A stretch of DNA of 64,000 bases from Marsupella aquatica (lineage: Eukaryota; Marchantiophyta), in assembly GCA_973895155.1 (NCBI GenBank), contig OZ316898.1:17732001-17796000 (forward strand). The letters run 5' to 3'. The notes beneath the pieces were generated by a model. That model did no database searches, had not been told where the DNA came from, and was given only the letters and a program-made list of their open reading frames with translations. The translations under genes and the position numbers were made by a program. Below, in pieces: positions 12,040 through 23,740 of the stretch (position 1 is the stretch's first letter; each line of letters starts with the position of its first letter).

Positions 12040-13140
12040 GTTTTTAGCTTTACCCCCCGTCAAAGTCCCGGCCCTGTCCCTAATTAGGGACTTGCTTATA
12101 ACTAGGGAGTCTACGCAAATCTTAATTTCATTCGTGATTTTTCTCTTAACTCTTAATGCCCTTCGTGATTTATCTCTCAACCCTTCGTGATTTTTTTTCG
12201 CTGTATTTTTCAAGGGCATTCTTGGAGAAGCCCTGTCCCTTATTAGGGACTAGCTTAGGGGCTTTGATAACTCTGAATGCTTGTCCTGATTTATTACATT
12301 TTTCTCTTGAAATTGGAAAGCAGACTCATCTCATGGAACAGAGGGTAGATGTCTGTTCCAGAGCATGCCATTTGTAAGGTGGTCACAATGGGGACCACAC
12401 CTAGGGATCGGACAAAAGTAAGGTCCCAAAGAGGACCAGCCAGGGGCTGAGAGGACCAATACACCCATCACTGCACCCCATTCACACACACATAATCTTT
12501 ATACCCCTTGCGTGTCGAGGGGGGATCCAACCTGGGATCTCTCGGGTCTAGGCTAATCCCCTAGCCAACTGACCTAAGCCAGTTGCTTCCCTTTGTAATA
12601 AGTCTCTATTTTCCAGGGCATTCTTGGTGAGTAATACAAGGTCAAGATTTGGATCAACTCATGTGAAGAGTCTCATCTGCTTTTACTAAATTAGAAAAAT
12701 TAAAAATCTTGGACCTTTCAGTATATGAAGGTCATGTTACCAGAGTATTCTGGACAATAATTGCCCCTCAAAAGTGAGTTGAAGCTCTGGATTGGGGGGT
12801 ATTATAATTCACAATGCTCTGGACTTTACTATCAATGTACATCAACCCTGTCCCTCATAGGGACTTGCTTAGGCAAGTTTAGGCAACTGAGAGAACACTC
12901 TTATCAGGGACTTGCTTACGGAGAGAACCCTCGTATCAGGGACTTGCTTACGGAGTTTAACCTCATAAAACTAGATCCCTTACTAGGGACTTGCTTCAGG
13001 AGTTTATACAACTCATAAACCCACTTCCCCTAATAGGGACTTGCTTAGGGAGTCTAAGCAAGTACCTGTCCCTTATTAGGGACTTGCTTAGTGAATATAA
13101 GCAATTCATAAAAGTACTTCCTCTATTAGTGACTTGCTTC
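12040..13140. repeat. Cluster of 'AGGGACTTGCTT' repeats with palindromic cores
   Basis: At least eight copies of a word close to 'tagggacttgctta' occur. Positions are about 12081, 12245 (variant), 12858, 12905, 12938, 12981, 13036, 13077 and 13125. Several are preceded by the mirror part 'ctgtccct', giving short palindromes such as TCCCTAATTAGGGA. Spacing between 12858 and 13140 is about 35-55 bp. The array is interrupted by the SINE at 12378-12591. Confidence 0.7.
12378..12591 (-). mobile_element. tRNA-derived SINE with 7-bp target-site duplication
   Basis: Read on the minus strand the element begins GGGAAGCAACTGGCTTAGG. It carries an RNA polymerase III A-box (TGGCTTAGGTCAGTTGG, 12565-12581) and a B-box-like GGTTGGATCCC (12522-12532) at tRNA-like spacing, then a ~140-bp unrelated tail. 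The 7-bp word TTTGTAA lies immediately outside both ends (12371-12377 and 12592-12598), consistent with LINE-mediated insertion. It has landed inside the 'AGGGACTTGCTT' cluster. The B-box differs from the usual GGTTCGANTCC at one base. A poly-A end is not seen, which is the main weakness of the call. Confidence 0.65.
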
Positions 13141-13707
13141 GAGCATCTCCAAAGGTGAACAAGTTTGGTTACTGCAAGTAGTAAATACCAGTTTGACCAC
13201 ACCTTTTCTTAAGTTTATTGCAAGTTAAATCCAGTAGAAAGTTAAAATTGCATATTGATTGTATATTGTCTCCCAGTATGGGCTGTTTGGCTCGTCAACT
13301 TTTTGGCTCTTTGGTCTTCCGCAGTTTTTTCTTTCTTCCTCCCCACCCTTTATTACGGTTCTTGCGTTTGAAGCTTTGTGTTCTTTAGCAGTGTAAGGTA
13401 GATGTTGCAACCAAATAATACAGATCCAGTAACCTAAAAACCTACCTAAAAATCTGATAGCTTTTGGATAAGCTGGACATGACTTTTTGCTTTTGAGTTA
13501 TTGGGTTTGCCATGTTTGCCAAAAAGTCTTTTTCATGTTTGCCAAAACTTAGTCAAGCTTTTTGTATTCAATTAGCCAAACTTGCACCTAGCATATACCT
13601 CATTAGCCAGAATAGGATGGCTATTTTAAAACCTTGCGAGGTCTTAACTGTCATAAATAAATAAATAAATAATGTGATATAATTTTGATGAGAAACATTG
13701 AGAGTAT
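13140..13707. other. AT-rich intergenic spacer
   Basis: I see no gene here. A short repeat of 'tttgccaaaa' around 13510-13545 and an (aaat)n run near 13660 are the only structures noted. Confidence 0.4.
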
Positions 13708-13991
13708 CTTCTCTTTCACACAAGCTGCAGAGATTTGTTTGATGGGACCCCAAAATGAAACTTGTTACTTATAGGACCCCGAGTGATCCAGGCCATTGAT
13801 TAATCTGAGGATCTTCTCCTTCACACAAGTTGCAGAGAATTGGTTGATGGGACCCCAAAATGAAACTTGTTACTTATAGGACCCTTGAGAGATCCAGACC
13901 ATTGATTAACCTTGGATCGACCTATCCAAAACTTCAGGGGTTCTATCAAGTAAGACAATTCATTTTGGAGTCTTATCAAGCAAATCCCTCC
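13708..13991. mobile_element. MITE with long imperfect inverted repeats, copy 1
   Basis: The left arm (GAGATTTGTTTGATGGGACC from 13730) and the reverse complement of the right end (GGGATTTGCTTGATAAGAC, ending about 13991) match over roughly 50 bp with substitutions. The left arm is duplicated in tandem with a period of about 104 bp (13708-13811 and 13812-13915). No coding capacity is present. It is the same family as copies at 15.7 and 55.2 kb. Confidence 0.6.
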
Positions 13992-14639
13992 GCCAGCTGA
14001 CATTTGCAAACTAACGAAAACCTTAAAAATTACCCTGGTTGTGGGGTCGTCAGAGTAGGGCCGGGGCCCAAGGACACGGCAGTAGGCACCGTCACAGCCA
14101 TCGAGCAACGACGGTAGAACAGACGGTACACTTCCCAGCCATGCAACTATGACGGTCCGCAGTACTCCGCAGTCCGCACCTGGATTGAGTACTGTACAGC
14201 AGCCACCGACAACGCAGTTCCCCAGTCCGAAGAGATGTACCTAAAAGTACGTCTACAAACTGCAGTGTTGAGTACGGACAAGAGCATGTAAATGCAGGTA
14301 TTTAATGTGCATCCGATCATAGACCAATCTGGGCCGCTCATATCAAACACTGGACCGCCCGATGGCTATACTCCTCAATATTCTCTTCTAGCAGCATTAA
14401 ACTAATCAGAAAAATGTCATCTTCGTACCGTATAATACGTGTCATAATAAACACATCCATGTATGGTACTGCAGTTTTTTGTACGATCGTCTTGGAGTTA
14501 CGGTACTGTACAGTGCCGCGAGTTCCTCTCTCAGGGTGAGATATTGAGTATTTCGCATAAAAGAATAAAGTTCAATTTTTCAAAGTTCTTTATAGACTGT
14601 TTTTATAGCTTGTGGTTCTTCATTTGTTTTGATCTGGCC

Positions 14640-14775
14640 CGTTGCTCCCCTATTTATTTTTATTTTATTGGGGAAATCTATGAAACCCCAGAGCAAGGGT
14701 TACTCAGGGTCACACCCCTATTTATTTATTTTTAGTTTATTGGGGAAATATGTGAAACCCCACAGCAAGGGAACA
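14640..14775. repeat. Two-copy ~70-bp direct repeat
   Basis: 'cccctatttattt...tattggggaaat' followed by 'tgaaacccca.agcaaggg' occurs at about 14647-14700 and again at about 14716-14771. This is a recent local duplication in noncoding spacer. Confidence 0.6.
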
Positions 14776-15721
14776 ATCAGTCACAACATTGAACCTTAGA
14801 CAAATGAGTCTCAACTCAAGTAAACTATCACACAACCATGTGTCTCTTGGCTTACTCCTCTATTTATTAGGTTTTATTTTTCACATAAGTAAACTGCTCC
14901 TTTCAAGAAAAAGAAAGTTCTCAAAGTCCTTTGGAGACTGGTGGGGGTTTCCAAGGCTTGTTCCACAGCATGAAGAGTCTCTCCGATTGTCACACTGCAT
15001 TTTGTTGACCAGAGTGGTAAACTGACTATAGTTATTGGGGACTCTGAATTTTCCAAAATAGTCAGTTGGAAATTTAGCATAATTATTTAGAGCTCTCTTG
15101 CATGTACCTGGCCTTTAAAATTCCCTCAATTTTTTACATAAAGCCCTGACCTCAGGATTATCTTGTCTTCTTTCCTCAAAGGTCAGGATTGCAAGGGACG
15201 GATGGAAACTTGCAATTCACCCATGCTAACCCGGTTGAATCTTACTTTACCTTGGACCAGGTTCCCCCATCCAAACTCACTGGAATATGAGTGTCCACTA
15301 CTGTTTAAGAGCAAAAACTATTGCATTTTGGTCCCCTCCCCGTTCCCTTTAAGGTCATAGCGGATAATATTGGACAAATTATGAGCCTCAATGTGTACCA
15401 GACCAATTACGTGACATCTCAGGTTAGTCTAGTCTGGTTAAGAGAACCCACATATAAAATAGAGGGCTACCTGGTACTCAAATTAGTTTTGGAGACGGGT
15501 TTGTAATTTTGACTAGATTGGGGATAGGAGAGTGAGAGCTATTTTCCAAAACCTACAGTTCAATCCATTCAGTTGGAAATATAGCAAATCTACCAGGAGA
15601 AAAATTTGTTTCATTGGGGCCAATGCAGATCCAATTTTGAAAACTTAATGGCTGACCATTGGAGGGGCCTGGTTTAGGGTCAATTCTCCAAGGGATTAAG
15701 GGTTGAGATCTGCAAGTCTCC

Positions 15722-15860
15722 AGAGATATATACTTGATGGACCCCCAAAATAAAAAAATGTTACTTGATGGACCCCATGAGTGATCCAGACCATTGATAG
15801 ACCTTAATCAATGTACCCAAACTCTCATGAGGCCTAGTGGGGCCCATCAAGTGTATCTCT
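15722..15860. mobile_element. MITE, copy 2 of the same family
   Basis: The left end AGAGATATATACTTGATGG matches the reverse complement of the right end (AGAGATACACTTGATGG), giving ~20-bp terminal inverted repeats around a ~140-bp element. The interior shares 'gatccagaccattgat' with copy 1. The flanks 'aagtctcc' and 'tagtctcc' are a possible imperfect 8-bp target-site duplication. Confidence 0.6.
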
Positions 15861-15884
15861 TCAAGTAGTCTCCAGGTGGCTTCA

Positions 15885-16245
15885 CAAGAAGTGGGACACT
15901 AGTGACTTTTTCACCAAAACAAGCTGGAGGACCACTTCTTGTTCACAAGATAGACTGCAGACCAAAATTCTTTCAAAATGAAGTTTAATAAATGCATATG
16001 GCTTGAATAAAGGAGCCAAAGTTTGGAACTGTTTGGACCACCTGGGCCAGGTGGTCCAACTCAAATCTAGAGGGGATAGGGACTCCAGATCTCCAGGTGT
16101 TGGGGTGGCTGTACAAGAAGTAGAGACACTTGTGACTTTTTTCACAGGAGAAAACTGCATGGCCACTTCTTGTTTTTTTAAAAGCATAATCAAAACCAGA
16201 AATCTTTTGAATTGAAGTTCAACACATGCAAATCCCTTGAAAGAG
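15885..16245. repeat. Degenerate ~130-bp direct repeat, two copies
   Basis: Both copies contain 'acaagaagt', then a 'gtgacttttttcac'-like word, 'ccacttcttgtt', and 'aaaatgaagttcaa'-like sequence. One lies at about 15885-16000 and the other at about 16111-16230. It is noncoding and the family is unknown. Confidence 0.45.
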
Positions 16246-16249
16246 AGAT

Positions 16250-18485
16250 TCACATTGCTTCAATAATAATCTTTTAGCTAAATGCTACTTACTTTTTAGT
16301 AATCCTTGATCCCTCTGCAATTAGCTTTTGACATATCTTCATGTTCACCGTGTTGACAGCACTGGTGGTAATTATGGAGCGTACACTTTCGAGATGCAGG
16401 GAAAATCGCCTGTTTAGGATTCACAAATTACCAGAACATGACAGAGCACGACCACAACCTACCACGGCGAGGGGAAAATAATGTCATTCGTTGAACGTAA
16501 GAGTCTTTAAAAAAGTATCAAGACATCAATAATGCACAGGCCTGCTCGATCAAAGATCCGTTGTGACCATTATTGGTGATAAATTCTCCTGGGCTTCAAA
16601 AGGGATATATCTTTCCTTTCACCAATTCACCCTTTGTCTCGAAATCATGAATTGATTGCAGCACTCTCCTGGGGTCTAGTTGTGGAAGGCGCACCTTTAC
16701 ATGATGTGTTGTTTATCTGCTTGGAAACACCCCTGGGATTGCTTTCCTTACATGTGCTCTTCGTCTTCTTTTTGGAAAGATCAATATGAAAGCAAAGGGG
16801 ACATCAAGGTTGACGAGAAGGAATCAAGTGCAACCTTCACTTTTCTTTCCACGTGTCACCCTCATGGAAATAAAACCAACGAACTAACCCAGCAAACAGG
16901 CAAGAGAGTTATTATCAATCCACAGGTAGAAGCCAGAGAGAAAGTGTGTGGTCGAAATGTGATGATTTGGACAAAGGGGCAAAGCCTTTGAACCCTTATA
17001 GAAAGAATTCTTACCAGCATATTTTTTAAGGGTTTTGCTTTTTCCCAAGAGTGGCCAAAATCCTCCTTATCTGATTAATTTCCTCACCATCAGATCTCCC
17101 TAGATTTAAGGGTGACCATTAGATTCTGGCTAAAGGGGCATGTGATTAGGTGAGACACTGGCTAATGAGAAAAAAATTACTAGCAATTTTTTGCCAAAAG
17201 TGGCGAAATCTTTTTGGGGAGGTGGAATTTGGCAAATTTTTGCCACTAAAAAAAAACCTGATTTTTACCAAGTGCAGGAAAATTTGTAACTGTTAATTCA
17301 TTCTCTCAACCAAACCTACAAGTTCCCAAACCTCAAATAAACACTCCAGCACTCTCAGAAGTGATACATGAGTGTGGCGAGAAGGATCCGAGTTATTCCA
17401 TCCACGAAATAACACTCGTATATACTGAGCTAGTGAATTGGTTATCTTGGCCAAGCACCATTATGTTGTGGAAGGGCGGCCTTGTAGTGCAAAACACCTC
17501 CACATGGATTAGTTATCTTGGATGAGTACCCTTAGCAGTGACTAGCACAACACTGTGCGTTTTGGCATCGATTGTCCCAGTATCATTGGTTTAGTAATCT
17601 TTCCCAAAAAAACTAAAACTAAACTGCAGATGAAAATTTTGGTGCGAAAACAAAATTAAATTAAAACCTAAAATATGAGGAAAAAGGTCATTGTTTCACC
17701 TTAACAAATTAAGTCTTTGTTTTGGGTTTGTTTGAATACAATATATTGTCTCTTTTTCCACAAAAAAAAACTAAACCGCAGATGAAGAATTTATATGCCA
17801 GATAAACTAAGACTGCAAAGCTAAATATAAAATCACCGCTCATTCGGGTTTTAGGTTTTATGTTACTGTCCTTAAGAACTCTCTTAGGATCTCTTAGCTT
17901 ATTTAGCTGTTTGAACTTACCTGGGTTATTCCCTTGTTTCTCTCCTTTTTGGGGTCTCTTGCCTTGTGTGAGGAATAGTGTCTCCCCTTTTGTTTTCTTG
18001 GCAGTAAAACTTTCTAAAGGTACATGAGTCCCATTTTACCTTAAAAACGTTTTTCCAAACAAGAGACACCATTTGAGATTGGAATAGATTCACTCGTGGA
18101 GTCGACCATCACTCTTTTCTAGACACCTTTATGAGATTGGACTAGATTCCATCATGAAGCGGCCCGTTATACTTTTCGTTGTTGAACAGGAGGGGAGAAA
18201 AGATGAAAAAGAAATGGGGACTTGGAAATGGAACTTGGAAAGATTCCAATTCCACGTTCTTCCAGTTTGACTTTGAGCTGGCACCCTTTTTTTATGTTGG
18301 AGACCTTTCACGAATTCGCTCGTACACTTTGTTGAGCATTAGCTTTTTGCATGGAGGAACCTCATATCTGGAGTTGTAATGAATATTATTGTGTCGTCTC
18401 CTGTAATTCAATCCGTTGAACAACGTTGCCGTCACAATCATGAACAGCCCTCACAATCATGAACAGCCCTCCCCAGCCGTAAGTA
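16250..18485. other. Gene-poor spacer
   Basis: Open frames here are short and show no protein-like composition or splice-consistent extension. No RNA gene or complete transposon was recognised. Confidence 0.4.
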
Positions 18486-18489
18486 TTAA

Positions 18490-19050
18490 GAGCATCTCCA
18501 AGCGTAGTGTTGTCAGGAAAGGCTACCGCTACTGTGTTTCACAATTGCATATATTTGGCAGTGACACACTCCACGGGCGTCTCCCCTCGAGAATTTTTGG
18601 CAATGATGACTATATTAAGTGCCCCCCCCATCTCCATTTCCTGCTAGAACAATGGTTATTTGGTTGGTCCGTTGGGAAGCACTGCCCCTCGGCCAACCTG
18701 CATATGAATCCTCCCTTCGACAGTCCCCCACCTGCCCTACTTGCAAAACTTCATTGCCCTGTAAATCGATTTCCGATCGTATTGTCCAAACACCATGTGG
18801 CAGCGTCTGTTTGAAGGTCAGGCTTGTGTCAGAAAACAGGAGATCGGGTATGTGACAAGCTTGACCCCTGCCTGTGCTGGTCAATTGTGCATTGGTAACC
18901 TGCCGGAGGGTTTGGGAATGGTGGTCAATTTCGTGTGTGACCGGTAGGCTTTGGTGAGTTTGCAGCCATCTGCATATTGGGGGCCTTGGCCTGGACTGCA
19001 AATGGGGCTTTCTGGTGGATTTCGGCTATTAGACCGCTGGAGATGCTCTC
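18490..19050. mobile_element. Candidate non-autonomous transposon with GAGCATCTCC ends
   Basis: GAGCATCTCCAAGCG at 18490 is mirrored by the reverse complement of the sequence ending at 19050 (GAGAGCATCTCCAGCGG). The word GAGCATCTCCA is a terminal motif I associate with several plant MITE families. No convincing target-site duplication flanks it, so this is either an old copy or a chance pairing. Confidence 0.35.
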
Positions 19051-19529
19051 ACTTTCCCCTTTTTTCTTTTTGTTTTGATCACCTTTGTCCCTATCAAGGC
19101 CACTATTCCTTTGCCTAGGCCCGTGCCTAGATGAACAGTATAGCAGCATTCTCACTCACTTCCCATCATAGGACCCCCTACCCTTCACTTGGGGGGGGGG
19201 GAGGAGTGATTGCTTAAAAACATAACTAGTTTAGGAGTAATTTTTTTTGTGAAACATGGACCTTGGTGAGATGTAGATTTTGAGCTGCAGATGGCCCCCT
19301 ATGGTGAGCTAATGAGATGACAATATACAGTATGCTCTTTCACGTACACTATTGTACTATGTAAAATGTATACTATGGGTTACTCAAAGTGTTTATTCGG
19401 GAATTAACTCTCCCTTGAGCAAGCAGCCCAACTGCATTTTGGACAGGGAAACGCCACACTTATTTTTGTTTTCATATAAATTTGTACCACTTAGTATATA
19501 TTAAACCTGCCTGAGAGGGTTTGGATCAC

Positions 19530-19650
19530 AACCCAAAGTTAAGGTCCAAAAAAACTGTCTGGTCAGGAATTGAACTTGGGACCTGCTGATCACAAATCAG
19601 CCTTGCGCATTTGCCTGCCATCGAGGCCCACTCCAGTGATTTTCAATTCA
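19530..19650 (-). mobile_element. Possible second tRNA-derived SINE fragment
   Basis: Read on the minus strand this carries a B-box-like GTTCAATTCC with an upstream hairpin GCTGA-TTTGTGA-TCAGC resembling an anticodon arm. A weak A-box-like GATGGCAGGCAAATGCG also lies upstream. The T-arm stem does not pair, so it is not a functional tRNA. Element borders cannot be set. Confidence 0.3.
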
Positions 19651-19829
19651 TGCCTCTCAAACTTTCGGTGTACACCACAAATGTCCATAATAATGGCGCC
19701 TACAACGATGGAGGAACATACTGTAGATGGGAAAGCACTCCTCATTATTAAACTCCTTTCGAGTACCGGCCCATCCCCCAAGTGAACCAAAAGTGCCATT
19801 TTAGCCTCTTTACGCTGCAATAATAATCG

Positions 19830-20070
19830 CATGCATGCAGAACGTCAAACACAAATTATTCAGAAGGTTTGGATAGTTATATTCCTGTCTACGTGATTAA
19901 AAAGGAAACAGACATGCAGACAATCAAACACAAAGGATATGGAAGGTTGTTACCATAACGTTCCTCTATCTGATTATAAGCAGAAAGACATGCAGTACGT
20001 CAAACACAAAGAATATCGAAGGTTACAATAAAGTTCCTGTTTGCCCAATTGAAAAGGAGAAAGACACAAC
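19830..20070. repeat. ~77-bp tandem repeat, three copies
   Basis: Units start with 'catgcagaacgtcaaacaca' and its variants at about 19834, 19913 and 19989. Each is followed by 'ggaaggtt' and 'gttcctgt'-like words. The units are degenerate and noncoding. Confidence 0.6.
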
Positions 20071-20079
20071 CCTACTTGT

Positions 20080-22380
20080 CACCAGTATGTCCATTGTGGT
20101 CCATGAGTGTCTCTTTTCGCCTACAATGAGTGAGAAATTTGGTTGGTGGGTCGACCTGAGAGTGGAAATATCCTTGGTGGGGTAACACTTAGGTAACACT
20201 TTTGGAAGTTTAGGGGGACTTTACGAGAAGAGAGGACAAAGATTGACCCACCACTTGTGTTTTACCAACTTGATCCACAGGTTCATTTATATGGCCTACT
20301 ATGCAATAAGGGAGGTCGGGTAGTATATTTCCATACTGTAATGACACAATGAGGAGAGACTGCGAGATCCTTTCAATGTACCACCTCAAGAGTGGTCTAC
20401 ACTGTTGCAAACATTTTTGGGGACACACTCCAACACATGTAGGATTAGGCCACTTAGGATTGAGAGGATTCTTGTACAAGTGACTTCTCAATCTTTGACA
20501 TGTAAAAGTTTGTCCAGTGGTTAAGGCCCCCATACTTGGTAGGTGTAAAGAGTATTTCCACAGAAGGCCAATATGTCATCTGTCAAATCACCAGAAATCT
20601 GGCCAAAACCACCCCTGGTATCAAGCAAATGCAGGTGTAAATGACACCCCATTCTGCATCCCTGCCCTTGCCTTTCGCAGCTAAAAGTGGCTTAGTTAAA
20701 AGTTCTACCGGCACCTAGACCACCCATTAAGTGGTTGCACCATTACTTTCAATTCATTGTAACAGATTCTGCTCGTTGCATCAGCAGTTCTATCAACATT
20801 TGTGCATAGAAGATGTGGAAGCATTGGTCGGGTAAACAAAAGTAGCAGTGACAGACTCTTCTGGACTGCAAGGAGCAACTCTTTCTCCATTGCAGGGCTC
20901 AAAGAGCAAGGCCTGTCAAGGTGCTCACAGTTCATTGTGGCACCCATATTGCATATGGATATCAGATGCAACAGGAATTTTACTCTTGCCTGCCATTCAG
21001 GTTGCCATGACAACCAAGAGCTCTAAGTGAAGGCCCATTGTATGTTACTCGAGAGGAATCACGGCTGCAGTCGACATGAGATGAAGTCTTGTTTTTAATT
21101 AAATGCAATGCTCTTTCTTGCACACAAGAGAAGATGGCAGGGAGGGAATTGGTTTCTTGGTACACGTTCACGGCACTACATTTGAGAATAAGGGAATATA
21201 CAGATTTCTCGAACAGTACTTTGAAGAACATTGAAGATATCAAACACCAGGTTATAAGGGCCATGATAAACTGGGTTGTGGTAGGGTGTCTCTTTCAGGG
21301 GAAGTACCCTTTTATAAAATCCACACTATGTCCCCAAATATATATAGAACCATCCGGAGAAACTTCCAAGTCTCCTTGGCTCAAGAGATACTGCTTACAG
21401 TTACATGTTGAACACTGTTCTTTTGCACCTTGGATACCAATTCAACTCACTACAGTAGGTTGTTCAAGTAGAGGTGCAACAAGGCTTTACTTTCCAAGGA
21501 ATGGACTCAAATAATAATAATTCATATGGGTTGCATGAAATACGTGCATGTTTTCCAGATCTTTACACCTTTGCCTATCCTGATGACACACGCTCACTAT
21601 GGAATGACATCTTGCAGACATGCACAATGTACTTGAATAAAAAATAACTTTCAGCCCATAGATAATTTTTGTTTATTGTCTTCCTTTGTACAATCTAGCA
21701 TGTCTAAGTGCAGGCTCCCAGAAGACTTGCACTTATCTATTGTCTTCCTTTGTACAATCTAGCATGTCTAAGTGCAGGGAGTTAAGTTTATGCACTCCTG
21801 GGTATGCTCATGACTACAAAACTGCAACTGATGCAGTTTATCCTATATATATCAAACTGCCTGAAAAAAACAGGCACAAGCCTGTTCAAGAGCTTAGATA
21901 AAGAAATTAGGGCATCACCACCCGTGCGGACTACCATCAGCCCGACCTCCATGCTCAATCACTCCAATGTTGGGTTCTGGCATTGAGATGACATCATGAG
22001 CCTGCTGTTAGGTCCTGCATCCTAAAGTCCTCATCACCCTAAACTTTCTTACAGCCCCATACAAACTGAATAGGTGCATGTACTTACTCTAACTATGATT
22101 GAAACTCTGTTGATAAAAACATATTTTGTATTGTTGCAATAACTGATAAATGCATGTATACACTTACAGGTGGAAACATACTTATGTATTTGTGGTTTAA
22201 TGAAGGTCAAGACGCACTTTTGAAAACTGCATTTTTTGAGCCTGTAATATCAGGGAACTACAGTACATGAATCCACAAAATGCAATTCTAAATGATGCAC
22301 TTAGACAGGGTGAAGTATATATCTTCAAGACTTTGTACAAAATAGTACCCTCTCCTTCGCTCCCCCAACTCCCTTTCACC
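20080..22380. other. Gene-poor spacer with one short direct repeat
   Basis: No supported gene. A 40-bp exact direct repeat beginning 'attgtcttcctttgtacaat' lies at 21675 and 21739 (period 64 bp). Confidence 0.4.
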
Positions 22381-22395
22381 ATCTCCTGTAGCTCT

Positions 22396-23430
22396 TGAAC
22401 TGATGAAAAATGACCTTAAAAAGATTAATTCATTCTTGGAATTTTCTTTGCCCTCAACAATATTGAAAATAAGTTTACCCTTCTTTCCTCTCAAGCTTCA
22501 TATCACAAAATTTACTCTGGAAATAATTTTTTCTTGCTCCATACTTGAAAAATCAAATCTCGAAATTCTACCCTTTATGCTGGCCCTAGATCTGGACCCT
22601 GGTAGGCTCTGCTTCTAAACTCATGGAAAATGACTCTAGGAAAAACAAATTCATTCCAGAATTTTTCTTAGCCCTCGACAATATTGAAAATAAGTTACCC
22701 TTCTTTCCTCTCAAGCTTTATGCCCAAAATTTACTCCTTAAAGAATCTCTTCATGCTCGATTTTTGAAAAATCAAATCTCGAAATTCCCCCCTTCATGCT
22801 GGCCCTATATCTAGGCCCTGGTAGGCTCTGCTTCTCAACTCATGGAAAATGACTCTAGGAAAAACAAATTCATTCCAGAAATTTTTGTTTGCCCCTCGAC
22901 AATAATGAAACTAAGTTACCCTTGTTTCCACTCAAGCCCAAAATTTACTACGGCAAGAATCGCTTCATGCTCGATTTTTGAAAAATCAAATCTCGAAATT
23001 CCCCCCTTCCTGCTGGCCCTAGATTTAGACCCTGGTAGGCTCTGCTTATGAACTCATGGAAAATGACTCTAGGAAAAACAAATTCATTCTAAAAATTATC
23101 TTTGGCCTCGACGATATTGAAAATAAGTTACCCTTTTTCCCTCTGGAAAGAATCTCTTCATGCCCGATTTTTGAAAAATCAAATCTCGAAATTCCCCCCT
23201 TCATGCTGGCCCTAGCTTTAGACCCTTGTAGGCTCTGCTTCTGAACTCATGGAAAATGACTTTAGGAAAAACAAATTCAGTCTAGGAATTATCTTTGCCC
23301 TCGACAATATTGAAAACAATTTACCCTTCTTTCCTCTGGAAACAATCTCTTCATGCCCGATTTTTGAAAAATCAAATCTCGAAATTCCTCCCTTCATGCT
23401 GGCCCTAAATTTAGGCCCTGGTAGGCTCTT
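22396..23430. repeat. Five-copy ~193-220-bp tandem repeat (satellite)
   Basis: Units begin at about 22396, 22617, 22837, 23052 and 23244. Each contains 'atggaaaatgactctagg' (degenerate in unit 1), 'cctcgacaatattgaaaata', 'gaaaaatcaaatctcgaaat' and 'atgctggccctag', and ends in 'ctggtaggctctgcttct'. The last two units share a ~25-bp deletion after 'cctctggaaa', shortening the period from ~219 to ~193 bp. Each unit keeps an open frame of about 62-70 codons starting MENDSRKNKF. Periods differ modulo 3, so the units are not one continuous gene. Confidence 0.8.
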
Positions 23431-23740
23431 GTCGGTTTCGCCGTCCTTATCGTGTTCTTTATCGTCTCAGGACCAGCCCGCCAAAAGGCCCGCCATCGTC
23501 ATCCCCTCCGCTAACTTTCCGCCCGCCCTCAAAGGCCGCGTCGGTTGTTCGCACCCTCCACCAGTCCACCGTACCTGCCGACCAGGCCTCACCCCCGCCG
23601 GCTCCGGTCTCAACACGCACCGTCCAGATTCGCATCGGAGGGTGAGAGCTGACCACCGAACCGAACTCTGTTAGGCACAGGCTCGTCCACGGTCGTGTCA
23701 CCCACTGTAGCAGACTGTGATTTCGCAGGCACTTCCGCTC
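23431..23740. other. GC-rich island abutting the satellite
   Basis: About 300 bp of GC- and CpG-rich sequence follows directly on the satellite and contrasts sharply with the AT-rich surroundings. One plus-strand frame is Pro/Ser/Thr-rich (PPKGPPSSSPPLTFRPP) for about 60 codons, but there is no clear start or splice structure. It could be a captured gene fragment or part of a degraded retroelement. Confidence 0.35.

Noticed and set aside
19530-19650. tRNA gene on the minus strand
   Set aside because: A B-box-like word and one hairpin exist, but the T-stem does not pair and no acceptor stem is found; at most a SINE remnant.
21089-21514. 141-codon plus-strand frame
   Set aside because: No domain, no splice partners and no protein-like periodicity; treated as chance.
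22396-23430. CRISPR-like array
   Set aside because: Units of about 200 bp without separate short repeats and spacers, in a plant nuclear context; this is a satellite.
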